Below are positions 19,326-26,745 of a stretch of DNA of 64,000 nt, one piece after another. The notes beneath the pieces were generated by a model that was not told the DNA's origin, did no database searches, and worked only from the letters and a program-made list of their open reading frames with translations. Source of the DNA: Nocardia acididurans (GTDB lineage Bacteria > Actinomycetota > Actinomycetes > Mycobacteriales > Mycobacteriaceae); contig NZ_JAERRJ010000005.1 in assembly GCF_016741815.1 (NCBI RefSeq), forward strand, positions 248,001-312,000. Direction: 5' to 3'. The translations under genes were made by a program, and so were the position numbers. Position 1 is the stretch's first letter. The number at the start of each line of letters is the position of its first letter.

Positions 19326-19339
19326 TAGAACACGTTCTA
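19326..19339. promoter_or_regulatory. Perfect KstR-type operator upstream of fprB
   Basis: TAGAACACGTTCTA is a perfect 14-bp palindrome and fits the published KstR consensus TnnAACnnGTTnnA exactly. KstR is the TetR-family repressor of the cholesterol regulon in mycobacteria and rhodococci. The site is 60 bp upstream of the fprB start and 115 bp upstream of the divergent phosphatase start. Confidence 0.72.
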
Positions 19340-19453
19340 ATATATGCGTCGTTCCGGTGTGACTCGCCACCCCGGTGTGACGTCACCTTCAGTGTGCCTC
19401 GAGTGTGAGTGTTGTCTCCTCTCGGCACTGGTGTGACGCATACGGTAACCCGC

Positions 19454-19945
19454 ATGGCGCGAACCCTCATCTTGATGCGGCACGGCAAATCGGGCTATCC
19501 AGACGGAGTGGCCGACCATGAACGCCCCCTGGCCCCGCGCGGGCAACGCGAAGCCGCACTGGCCGGGGACTGGCTGCGCGACACCCAGCCCACCATCGAC
19601 GCCGTGCTGTGCTCCACCTCGACCCGCACCCGCGAGACGCTCGCGGCCACCGGCGTCACCGCGCCGGTCACCTTCGAATCCTCGATCTACGAGGCGTCCC
19701 CGCACACGCTCATCGAATTGATCCAGCTCACCGACGATTCCGTGCAGACGCTGCTGTTGGTCGGGCACTCCCCCGGAATGCCGTGGACCGCATGGGAACT
19801 GGCGAGCAATCGCAGTTCCACGGCCGCCGAGGAGCTCAGCCGCAAATTCCCCACCTCGGCGCTGGCGGTCATCGAATTCGACCGCCCGTGGGCGAACGCC
19901 GACCCGGGCACCGGCGATCTCGTCCGGTTCCACATTCCCCGATAG
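19454..19945 (+). CDS. Histidine phosphatase family protein (SixA-like)
   Basis: The 163-residue protein is taken from ATG 19454 (MARTLILMRHGKSGYPDG), because the RHG motif normally sits within ten residues of the start; the frame is open 15 codons further upstream. The phosphatase-fold motifs are RHGKSG (phosphohistidine acceptor), STSTRTRET and VGHSPGMP (second catalytic His). SixA removes phosphate from phosphohistidine in some signalling proteins; other small members act on phosphorylated metabolites, so the substrate is open. It is divergent from fprB over 187 bp that contain the KstR-type palindrome and three GGTGTGAC motifs. Confidence 0.85.
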   Translation: MARTLILMRHGKSGYPDGVADHERPLAPRGQREAALAGDWLRDTQPTIDAVLCSTSTRTRETLAATGVTAPVTFESSIYEASPHTLIELIQLTDDSVQTLLLVGHSPGMPWTAWELASNRSSTAAEELSRKFPTSALAVIEFDRPWANADPGTGDLVRFHIPR

Positions 19946-19952
19946 GAAAACT

Positions 19953-19969
19953 CAACTCTCGAAACTCTC
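19953..19969. repeat. Small dispersed intergenic repeat, copy 2
   Basis: CAACTCTCGAAACTCTC is identical to 5420-5436 and lies 7 bp after the phosphatase stop. Like copy 1 it is followed by a C-rich tail (GACCCCTGAAACCCCC). Confidence 0.45.
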
Positions 19970-20007
19970 AGAGGCAGACCCCTGAAACCCCCGGGAGTCG
20001 AGCGCGA

Positions 20008-20208
20008 CTAGCCGAACAGCTTGCCCTTCCACGCGATGAAGCCACCGAAGGCGACCAGCAGCAGGAAGGCGAGGAACCAGTTCGTCACCACGCCCACCAC
20101 GATCACCACCGCCAGCACCGGCAGAGCCGCGATAGCGGCGATGACCGGCTGTTCCTTGATCGTCTCCAGCGCCGTGCGAGCCCGCTGCCGATCGATTTCT
20201 TTGGACAT
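20008..20208 (-). CDS. Small two-span membrane protein, function unknown
   Basis: The 66-residue protein is taken from ATG 20206-20208 (MSKEIDRQRARTALETIKEQ). The charged N-terminal helix is followed by two hydrophobic segments (VIAAIAALPVLAVVIVVGVV and FLAFLLLVAFGGFIAW) and a short basic tail. Such small actinobacterial membrane proteins are common and mostly unnamed. It converges on the phosphatase gene and lies 67 bp downstream of the NmrA-like gene stop. No function is evident. Confidence 0.6.
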   Translation of the reverse strand: MSKEIDRQRARTALETIKEQPVIAAIAALPVLAVVIVVGVVTNWFLAFLLLVAFGGFIAWKGKLFG

Positions 20209-20275
20209 GCTCCCAGAGTAGGCGTCACGCCCGGTTCCGGCAGGCGTGACGCGAACGGCATTGCCGCCCTGGGGG

Positions 20276-21112
20276 TCAGGCGAAATCGGCGAGGTGATCG
20301 CGCACCCACTCGGCATAGCCGCGCGGCGCGTGCCCGGTCAGATCCTCGACCAGGCTGTTGACCTCGGCCGGCTTGCCGACCGTGACGGCCATCAGATCGA
20401 ACAGGGCGTTGATGAACGCGGCATCCATGAACTGCGCCATCTGCTCCCGCACCGGGGCGTCGTCGAGTTCCTCGAAGGTGAGCGGGCGGCCGAGCACCTG
20501 CCCGAGGATCTCGACCTGCTGCACCTGGGTGAGCGATTGCGGGCCGGTGAGTTCGTAGATCCGGCCCGCGTGCCCGCCCGGCAGCACGGCCGCGGCCACG
20601 TCGGCGACATCGTTCTCGTGCACGACGGACGCGGCGGCTTCGCCGTAGGCCGCCCGGATCACGTCGCCGCCCGCGAGTTGCATGGCGAAGGTCAGCGAGT
20701 TGACGGCCGGGAAGAGTAGGCGCAGGAAAGTCCATTCGATGCCGGACGCCTCGATGGCCCGCTCCACCTCGCGGTGGTATTCGGCGATGACATCGGGCTG
20801 CGGCTCGTCGCCGTCGACGACCGCGCCGGAGGACAGGAAGACGATGCGGCGCACCCCGGCCGTGCGGGCGGCGGCCAGCAGCGGGGCCACGGTCATGCCG
20901 TACCGGATCACCAGATAGATCGCCTCCACACCCGAAAGCGCCTCGGCCAGAGACTCTTCCGAGGTCAGGTCACCCTTGACCACCTCCACACCGGACGGCA
21001 TCCCGGCGGTTTCCGGCCGCCGGGTCAGGGCTCGCACCGGGCGGCCCGCCGCGTGCAGGGCGGTGACGGCTTCGCGGCCGAAATGAGCGGTGGCGCCGAC
21101 AACCAGGTACAT
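20276..21112 (-). CDS. NmrA-like NAD(P)-binding protein (atypical SDR)
   Basis: The 278-residue protein starts at ATG 21110-21112 (MYLVVGATAHFGREAVTALH). GATAHFG is the Rossmann nucleotide-binding motif. The pattern VRALTRRPE, VVKGDLTSEESL, IVFLSSGAV matches the NmrA/TMR-like atypical SDR group. Members are redox-sensing proteins or reductases of quinone-like compounds. The classical Tyr-x3-Lys is not in place. It is divergent from an MFS exporter, with three operator-like repeats between them, so both are probably induced by the same toxic compound. The frame stays open far upstream over the opposite-strand MFS gene; that is a GC-rich shadow, not coding. Confidence 0.85.
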   Translation of the reverse strand: MYLVVGATAHFGREAVTALHAAGRPVRALTRRPETAGMPSGVEVVKGDLTSEESLAEALSGVEAIYLVIRYGMTVAPLLAAARTAGVRRIVFLSSGAVVDGDEPQPDVIAEYHREVERAIEASGIEWTFLRLLFPAVNSLTFAMQLAGGDVIRAAYGEAAASVVHENDVADVAAAVLPGGHAGRIYELTGPQSLTQVQQVEILGQVLGRPLTFEELDDAPVREQMAQFMDAAFINALFDLMAVTVGKPAEVNSLVEDLTGHAPRGYAEWVRDHLADFA

Positions 21113-21164
21113 GGGTTCTTCCCTTCGAGATTCGCGGCCCGACCGGCCGCACGGCTCACACAGT

Positions 21165-21244
21165 AACAGAACGGAATGATCTGTTCCCGTCTTGAACGGA
21201 ACGAATAATTCTGTTTCAATGAAAACGGAACGAACCATTCCGTT
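21165..21244. promoter_or_regulatory. Array of three operator-like inverted repeats
   Basis: Three 21-bp units of the form AACRGAA-N7-WTCYGTT occur at 21165-21185, 21195-21215 and 21224-21244, with starts 30 and 29 bp apart. Unit 3 is a perfect 7-bp inverted repeat (AACGGAA/TTCCGTT); units 1 and 2 have one mismatch each. They fill the space between two divergent genes. No regulator gene is adjacent. Confidence 0.68.
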
Positions 21245-21277
21245 CTTGGAGCCCGAACCCTCTCCCAGGAGACCGCA

Positions 21278-22741
21278 GTGACCATCGCCATCGAACGCCC
21301 GCCAGTCGAGAACACCACCGCCACAACCGAATCCGAGCAGACCGTGGCACACCGGTGGCTCGGGCTGCTCGCCATTCTGGCCGCCACGCTGCTCAACCTG
21401 CTGGACGCCACCATCGTCACCGTGGCCGCACCGGCCATCCGCGCCGATCTCGGCGGCTCGGTCGCCACCGTGCAGTGGCTCAGCGCGGGCTACACCCTGG
21501 CCATGGCCATCGGACTGCTCACCGGCGGCAGGCTCGGCGATATGTACGGGCGCAAACGGGTCCTGCAGATCGGGCTCACCGGATTCCTGGTCGCCTCGAT
21601 GCTGTGCGGGCTCGCGGGCTCGATCGAACTGCTGCTGATCGGACGGATCGCGCAGGGACTGTTCGCCGCGGTCATGGTGCCGCAGTGCTTCGGGCTCATC
21701 CGGGATCTGTTCGGACGCGAATTCGGTAAGGCCTACGCGGCTTTCGGCCCGCTCATCGGCATCGCCACCATCGCCGGGCCGATCGTGGCCGGTCTGCTCG
21801 TGGACGCCGATGTGCTCGGCACCGGCTGGCGCTCGATCTTCCTGATGAACCTGCCGCTCGGTCTGGTTGCGCTGGCGCTCGGCGCGTGGATCCTGCCCGC
21901 GGCGAGCCCGCTGCCCGGGCTGAAGCTGGATCTGCGCGGCGCGATCGTCGCCGGAACCGGTATGGCACTGCTGCTGTACCCACTCGTCGAAGGGCGCGAA
22001 CTGGGCTGGCCGTGGTGGAGCATCGCCATGCTGATCGCCTCGATTCCGGTGCTGGGCGCGTTCGCCGCCGATCAGTCGCGCCGCAATCGTGCGGGCCGGG
22101 TCGCACTGGTGGACCTGGGCGTCTTCGCCAAGCGCTCCTACACCTCGGGCATCGTGTTCGTGACCGTGTTCTTCGGCGGAATCGGCGGATTCTCGCTCGC
22201 CGTAGGACTTTTCCTGCAGATGGGTCTGGGTTACGGCGCGCTGCGGGCCAGCCTGACCATGGCTCCCTGGGCGGTGGGCGCGTTCCTCGGCTCGGGACTG
22301 AGCGCGGGTCTGGCCCCGAGACTCGGCCGCTCGGTGCTGCACCTGGGTCTGGCCGGTATGACGGTCGGCCTGATCGCATTGTTCTTCCAGTTCGGCGGCG
22401 ACTCGGCGCCCACCGCCTCGGCGCTCGCACCCGCCCTGCTCGCCTACGGTCTCGGCATGGGCATGATCTTCGTGCCGCTGTTCGGGATCATCGTCGGCGA
22501 CCTAGAGGATCACGAAATCGGTTCGGCCTCAGGCCTGCTGGAGTCCTTCCAGCAGGGTGCGGCGGCACTCGGCGTGGCCGCCCTGGGCACCGTGTTCTTC
22601 AGCGGATTCGCGATGGGCGACGGCCCGGAGGTGGCGCTCGGCGCGATCCGCTCGGTCACCGGCGTCGCGCTGCTGCTCACCGTGGCCTCGTTCGCGGTGG
22701 CGTTCGGGCTGCCGCGGCAGGCCGGAACACAGCAGCACTGA
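21278..22741 (+). CDS. MFS drug exporter, DHA2 (EmrB/QacA) family
   Basis: The 487-residue protein starts at GTG 21278 with AGGAG 8 bp upstream. It shows 14 likely membrane helices, motif A GRLGDMYGRKRV in loop 2-3, the DHA2-type LLDATIVTVAAPAI in helix 1 and a motif-C-like GPLIGIATIAGPIVAG in helix 5. It exports hydrophobic or cationic compounds by proton antiport. It shares a control region of three operator repeats with the NmrA-like reductase, so it is probably inducible by an electrophile, quinone or antibiotic. Confidence 0.9.
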   Translation: MTIAIERPPVENTTATTESEQTVAHRWLGLLAILAATLLNLLDATIVTVAAPAIRADLGGSVATVQWLSAGYTLAMAIGLLTGGRLGDMYGRKRVLQIGLTGFLVASMLCGLAGSIELLLIGRIAQGLFAAVMVPQCFGLIRDLFGREFGKAYAAFGPLIGIATIAGPIVAGLLVDADVLGTGWRSIFLMNLPLGLVALALGAWILPAASPLPGLKLDLRGAIVAGTGMALLLYPLVEGRELGWPWWSIAMLIASIPVLGAFAADQSRRNRAGRVALVDLGVFAKRSYTSGIVFVTVFFGGIGGFSLAVGLFLQMGLGYGALRASLTMAPWAVGAFLGSGLSAGLAPRLGRSVLHLGLAGMTVGLIALFFQFGGDSAPTASALAPALLAYGLGMGMIFVPLFGIIVGDLEDHEIGSASGLLESFQQGAAALGVAALGTVFFSGFAMGDGPEVALGAIRSVTGVALLLTVASFAVAFGLPRQAGTQQH

Positions 22742-22755
22742 GTCGCGGAATCCCC

Positions 22756-22796
22756 CACACCCGGCGGCCGGGCCCTGCGCCCGCCCTCCGGGTGTG
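22756..22796 (+). terminator. Probable terminator of the MFS gene
   Basis: CACACCCGG (22756-22764) pairs with CCGGGTGTG (22788-22796), with a GC-rich loop that can form further pairs, followed by CTTTCGT. It starts 15 bp after the MFS stop. Confidence 0.5.
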
Positions 22797-22827
22797 CTTT
22801 CGTATTAGCCCACCGATTGCCTGCGGT

Positions 22828-23355
22828 ATGTTCGGACGTGTGATCGTCGGCCGCGCTGAACCGCACAGGCTCGGTCAGCGCCGCCGGGGACTCCTCGCCG
22901 GGCTGATCGCGATCGTCGCCGTTCTGATCGGCGCACTGCTGAACTGCGCGTCCACCGCTCCCCTCGAAGCAGGCGGTACGGCAGCCGCATTCGACGCGCA
23001 GCGGGTATTCGCGGTCGTCGGCGCATCGAACCCGGCGAACCCGGTCTACACGCGATCCGCGGCGGATCCGAACCCGATCGACGCACGATCGGCCGCGGAC
23101 CCGGTGGATGCGCGATCCGCGGTGAGCTCGGTGCGCGCCGACGCGCCGGCCGGGTGCAAGCGCGGTCCGGAGCCCGGGAAACCGGGTCCGGCAACAGTTT
23201 CCGCGTCCACGCAGCGCGACGGCATCGGTCCCGCACTGGGCGCGGTCCGCCCGGCCGATCAGCTCGCGATCCCGCTGTCGCCACCGCGTGGCTCGGGAAC
23301 GCCGCTCACCCAGCCACTCCCGGCTCCACACCTGACGACGGTTTTGCTGATTTAG
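22828..23355 (+). CDS. Hypothetical single-span exported protein, low complexity
   Basis: The product is about 175 residues from ATG 22828 (MFGRVIVGRAEPH); an in-frame GTG at 22840 is an alternative. A basic stretch (RLGQRRRG) precedes one hydrophobic helix (LLAGLIAIVAVLIGALLNCA), then a predicted extracellular tail. The tail has degenerate repeats of the type ARSAADP..D (near residues 77-102), a second cysteine (APAGCKRGP) and a Pro-rich C-terminus. It lies 114 bp upstream of the DsbA-like gene, so it may belong to the same thiol-redox unit. No family recognised. It could also be non-coding high-GC sequence. Confidence 0.5.
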   Translation: MFGRVIVGRAEPHRLGQRRRGLLAGLIAIVAVLIGALLNCASTAPLEAGGTAAAFDAQRVFAVVGASNPANPVYTRSAADPNPIDARSAADPVDARSAVSSVRADAPAGCKRGPEPGKPGPATVSASTQRDGIGPALGAVRPADQLAIPLSPPRGSGTPLTQPLPAPHLTTVLLI

Positions 23356-23469
23356 CCGCGTGCGACGCCATTCCCTCGAATTCCCGTGTGGGACATGGCT
23401 GCCGCGCTGCCTCTCCACATCCGTCATCCCAGCCCGCGCCGTTCGGCGACGGGCAGTTCAGGAGTACCC

Positions 23470-24249
23470 GTGTCTTCTCCCACCCGCGCGCGCCGTCGCA
23501 CCGGCGCGCCCAGTTCGTCCGCCACTCGCCGGAACTCGCGAAAGCCGCTGTTCCGCAAGGTCGGCGCGGCCCTCATGCTGCTGGCTGCCGCAGGGTTGCT
23601 GTTCATCGCCGTCTCCCGGATGAGCGGGTCCGAACCGTCCGACACCGCCGCCGTCACCGATCCCGCCAAGGACGCCGCCTGGGCGAAGCTGGCTCGGCTG
23701 GATCCGAACAGTCCGTATGCGCTCGGCTCGGTCGACGCCCCCGTGGTCATGATCGAGTACTCCGATTTCCAGTGCTCGTTCTGCCGCAAGTTCGCACAGG
23801 ACACCGAGCAGGCTCTGATCGGCAAGTACGTCGACGCGGGTGTGCTGCGCATCGAATGGCGGAATTTCCCGATCTTCGGGGAGGAGTCCAAGCAGGCCGC
23901 GGCGGCCGGGTGGGCCGCCGGGCAGCAGGGCCGGTTCTGGGAGTTCCACAATGCGCTGTACGCGGCGGCACTGCCGAAGAACTCGGGCGCGCTCACCCCG
24001 GATCGGCTGGCCGAATTCGCCGAACAGGCGGGGGTTCCCGATATCGCCAGATTCCGGGCGGATCAGGCGTCCGATGCGGCGAGCAAGGCCGTGAACACCG
24101 ATCTGAGCGAGGGCTACAACCTGGGGGTCACCTCGACGCCAGCCTTCCTGATCAACGGCCGGGCCGTGCTCGGCGCGCAGCCGACCGAGTTCTTCCTGTC
24201 GGTCGTCGAATCCGCCAAGAACGAGGCCGCGCGGAAGGCGGGCTCGTGA
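23470..24249 (+). CDS. Membrane-anchored DsbA-family thiol:disulfide oxidoreductase
   Basis: The 259-residue protein is taken from GTG 23470 because AGGAG lies 5 bp upstream. The basic Ser/Arg-rich cytoplasmic tail (about 35 residues) is followed by one membrane anchor (GAALMLLAAAGLLFIAV). The external thioredoxin-fold domain has the active site FQCSFCRKF with a helical insertion, and the cis-Pro loop STPAFLINGR. It should oxidise or isomerise cysteines in exported proteins. Its TGA overlaps the start of the CcdA-like gene (GTGA), so the two are translationally coupled and probably function together, CcdA resupplying reducing equivalents. Confidence 0.88.
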   Translation: MSSPTRARRRTGAPSSSATRRNSRKPLFRKVGAALMLLAAAGLLFIAVSRMSGSEPSDTAAVTDPAKDAAWAKLARLDPNSPYALGSVDAPVVMIEYSDFQCSFCRKFAQDTEQALIGKYVDAGVLRIEWRNFPIFGEESKQAAAAGWAAGQQGRFWEFHNALYAAALPKNSGALTPDRLAEFAEQAGVPDIARFRADQASDAASKAVNTDLSEGYNLGVTSTPAFLINGRAVLGAQPTEFFLSVVESAKNEAARKAGS

Positions 24250-25142
24250 TCGGCAGCATCGGATTCCTGGCCGCCTTCCTCGGCGGGTTGCTCGCGCTGG
24301 TGAGTCCGTGCAGCGCGCTGCTGCTGCCGAGTTTCTTCGCGTACTCGTTCGGCTCGCGCGGCAGGCTGCTGGCCCGCACCTGGCAGTTCTACCTCGGGCT
24401 GGCGACCACGCTGGTGCCGCTCGGCATCGCGGGATCGTTCGCCAGCAAGCTGTTCTACGGGCATCGGGAACTGCTGATCGCGATCGGCGGGTGGACCATC
24501 ATCACGCTCGGGGTGCTGCAGATCGTGGGTCGCGGTTTCTCGTTCGGCTTCGCGCAGCGGGCGGCCGCGCGGATCGGGCGGCCCGAACGCGCGGGTGCGG
24601 TGTACCTGCTCGGGCTGGTCTACGGTCTGGCCGGATTCTGCGCCGGGCCGATCCTGGGTTCGATCCTCACCGTCGCGGCGGTGAGCGGCAATCCGGTGCA
24701 CGGCGGCCTGCTGCTCGCGGTGTACGCGCTGGGCATGGCCGTGCCGCTGTTCGTGCTCGCGCTGCTCTGGGATCGGTTCGATCTGGGCCGCAGGGGTTGG
24801 CTGCGCGGTCGAACCCTGACCGCCGGGCGGGTGCGGCTGCACACCACCTCCCTGCTGTCCGGGTTGTTCTTCATCGCGCTCGGCGTGCTGTTCCTGATGT
24901 TCGACGGCACCTCCGCACTGCCGGGAGTGCTCAGCACCGATACCGAATTCGCCTTGGAGACATGGGTTCTCGATGTCAGTGACCGCGTCTCCCGCAGCCC
25001 GCTGGCGCTCGCCGGGGCGGCGGTGCTGCTGGTCGGGGTGGCCTGGCGGCTGCTGCGCGGCGGTTCCGACGCGGCGGCCGACGACGCCATGGCGGCCGGG
25101 GAGACCGTGCCCGAACTCACCGAGGACACGACCCGCGGCTGA
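24246..25142 (+). CDS. CcdA-like cytochrome c biogenesis / thiol reductant transporter
   Basis: The 298-residue membrane protein starts at GTG 24246, overlapping the DsbA stop by 4 bp. The two conserved CcdA cysteines are present, in LVSPCSALLLPS and GFCAGPILGS, each next to a membrane-embedded proline. CcdA passes electrons from cytoplasmic thioredoxin across the membrane to extracytoplasmic thioredoxin-fold proteins. The C-terminal part has an extra external segment (TEFALETWVLDV) and one more helix, longer than minimal CcdA, plus an acidic tail. The adjacent DsbA-like protein is the likely redox partner. Confidence 0.87.
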   Translation: MIGSIGFLAAFLGGLLALVSPCSALLLPSFFAYSFGSRGRLLARTWQFYLGLATTLVPLGIAGSFASKLFYGHRELLIAIGGWTIITLGVLQIVGRGFSFGFAQRAAARIGRPERAGAVYLLGLVYGLAGFCAGPILGSILTVAAVSGNPVHGGLLLAVYALGMAVPLFVLALLWDRFDLGRRGWLRGRTLTAGRVRLHTTSLLSGLFFIALGVLFLMFDGTSALPGVLSTDTEFALETWVLDVSDRVSRSPLALAGAAVLLVGVAWRLLRGGSDAAADDAMAAGETVPELTEDTTRG

Positions 25143-25156
25143 CGGCAGAATTGGTC

Positions 25157-25187
25157 TTGCTTGGAGTGCACTCCAGGTGGCTAACGT
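25157..25187 (+). promoter_or_regulatory. MerR-type promoter with 19-bp spacer and operator palindrome
   Basis: TTGCTT (25157-25162) and TAACGT (25182-25187) are separated by 19 bp containing the perfect palindrome GGAGTGCACTCC (25163-25174). Long spacers with a central dyad are the hallmark of MerR-activated promoters. The dyad resembles sites bound by AdhR/NmlR-type regulators of aldehyde stress. It precedes the MerR gene by 30 bp. Confidence 0.7.
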
Positions 25188-25217
25188 CGTCGTTGTTCCT
25201 CGAGAAGGGCGAGATCA

Positions 25218-25679
25218 GTGGGTGTACCGGCGCAGCAGCAGGCGGAGTACGGGGCCGACTACCAGCGGCCGCGGTATTCGATCGGAGAGGTCTCCGAACG
25301 CAGCGGGCTCACCCGCGACACGCTGCGCTGGTACGAGCGCATCGGGTTGATGGACTACGTGGGCCGCGATCATGCCGGGCAACGGCGGTTCAGCGACCGC
25401 GACCTGGATTGGCTGGAGCTGATCGGGAAGCTGCGCCGCACCGGCATGTCGGTGGCCGACATGGTCCGGTACGCGGAGCTGGTGCGCGCCGGGGATTCGA
25501 CCTTCCCGGAGCGGCTGGAGATGTTCCGGCGCACCCGCGCGGATGTGCTCGCTCAGATCGAGGAGCTGCAGCAGACGGTCGCCGTCCTCGACTGCAAGAT
25601 CGCCAACTACGAGGGCGATCCACGAGCCGACTGGCGGGCCGTGTCGAAAAGACGCGTGAGCGAAGGGATTCAGCCATGA
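25218..25679 (+). CDS. MerR family regulator (AdhR/NmlR-like)
   Basis: The 153-residue protein is taken from GTG 25218. The N-terminal winged helix reads YSIGEVSERSGLTRDTLRWYERIGLM, the MerR signature. It is followed by wing RRFSDRDLDWLELIGKLRRTGMS and a long dimerisation coiled coil ending LDCKIANYEG. One cysteine (LDCK) near the C-terminal end of the coil could sense electrophiles; metal-binding cysteine sets of metal-type MerR proteins are missing. The stop overlaps the start of the aldo/keto reductase (ATGA), and a MerR-type promoter sits just upstream, so it probably activates its own operon. Confidence 0.88.
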   Translation: MGVPAQQQAEYGADYQRPRYSIGEVSERSGLTRDTLRWYERIGLMDYVGRDHAGQRRFSDRDLDWLELIGKLRRTGMSVADMVRYAELVRAGDSTFPERLEMFRRTRADVLAQIEELQQTVAVLDCKIANYEGDPRADWRAVSKRRVSEGIQP

Positions 25680-26692
25680 GCACCACACAGGTTCTGCCCA
25701 CCGCGGCCCTCGGCAATGCCGGCGTCGAGGTCGGGATCCAGGGGTACGGGGCCATGGGGATCAGCGAGTTCTACGGGGACTCGGATCTGGTCGAATCACG
25801 CAGGACGCTGGATCGGGCGCTCGAACTCGGGGTGACGCTGTTCGACACCGCAGACGTGTACGGGTCCGGGCACAACGAGGAGTTCCTCGGCGAGTTCGTG
25901 CGCGCGAACCGCGAGAACGTCGTTCTGGCAACGAAATTCGGCATCGTGCGCAAGGCCGACGACCCGGCCTACCGGGGCGCGGACAATTCGCCCGGCTACA
26001 TCCGGCAGGCGGTGGACGCCAGCCTGGCGCGATTGGGCATCGAGGCGATCGACCTGTACTACATGCACCGCAAGCAGCCGGGCGTGCCGGTGGAGGACAC
26101 CGTGGGCGTGCTCGCGGATCTGGTGCGACAGGGCAAGATTCGGCAGATCGGGCTGTCCGAGGTGACCGGGCCGGAACTGCGGGCCGCGCACGCGGTGTAC
26201 CCGATCGCGGCCGTGCAGTCGGAGTGGTCGCTGTTCTCGCGTGACGTGGAGAACAGCGTGGTGCCCGCCGCCGCGGAGCTCGGCATCACCTTCGTGCCGT
26301 ACTCGCCGCTGGGCCGCGGCTTCCTGACCGGCTCGGCCGCCGCGGTCGAGGGCCTGCCGGACACCGATGTGCGCAAGAACATGCCGCGCTGGTCCGGGGA
26401 CAACGCCGCCCGCAACACGGAACTGCTCGCACCGCTGCGTACCATCGCAACGGCGCGCGGGCTCACTCCGGCGCAGGTCGCACTGGCCTGGGTGCACTCC
26501 CGCGCCACCGCGCACCACCTCCCGGTCGTGCCGATCCCGGGCACCCGCAGCAGCACCCGCGTGGCGGAGAACATCGCCGCCGCGACAGTCACCCTGACCG
26601 CCGAGGAACTGGCCGCCCTGGAACCGATCGCCGCCCAGGTGACCGGAAACCGCTATGCGGATATGAGCTTCACGCAGGCCGGGCGCGAGTAG
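25676..26692 (+). CDS. Aldo/keto reductase
   Basis: The 338-residue TIM-barrel NADPH oxidoreductase starts at ATG 25676, coupled to the MerR gene. The catalytic tetrad is intact: Asp and Tyr in LFDTADVYGSGHNE, Lys in LATKFGI, His in YYMHRKQP. The C-terminal IPGTRSSTRVAENIAA binds the NADPH phosphate. AKR13-type enzymes of this kind reduce aldehydes, dicarbonyls and quinones. The MerR/AKR pair and its promoter suggest an aldehyde or electrophile detoxification operon. Confidence 0.92.
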   Translation: MSTTQVLPTAALGNAGVEVGIQGYGAMGISEFYGDSDLVESRRTLDRALELGVTLFDTADVYGSGHNEEFLGEFVRANRENVVLATKFGIVRKADDPAYRGADNSPGYIRQAVDASLARLGIEAIDLYYMHRKQPGVPVEDTVGVLADLVRQGKIRQIGLSEVTGPELRAAHAVYPIAAVQSEWSLFSRDVENSVVPAAAELGITFVPYSPLGRGFLTGSAAAVEGLPDTDVRKNMPRWSGDNAARNTELLAPLRTIATARGLTPAQVALAWVHSRATAHHLPVVPIPGTRSSTRVAENIAAATVTLTAEELAALEPIAAQVTGNRYADMSFTQAGRE

Positions 26693-26700
26693 CGCACACC

Positions 26701-26734
26701 CGAAGGCCCGCACGAGTTCTCGTGCGGGCCTTCG
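26701..26734. terminator. Bidirectional terminator between the aldo/keto reductase and ribA
   Basis: CGAAGGCCCGCACG (26701-26714) pairs perfectly with CGTGCGGGCCTTCG (26721-26734) over a 6-nt loop. It lies between two converging stop codons at 26692 and 26746. Confidence 0.75.
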
Positions 26735-26745
26735 TCTTCGCGGTA

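Noticed and set aside
17554-19362. A 602-codon plus-strand open frame opposite fprB
   Set aside because: Antisense shadow of a clear enzyme with intact cofactor motifs; no ribosome-binding site and no domain.
21113-22342. N-terminal extension of the NmrA-like frame over the MFS gene
   Set aside because: The extension is antisense to a full-length transporter and crosses the operator array; the Rossmann start at 21112 is the proper N-terminus.
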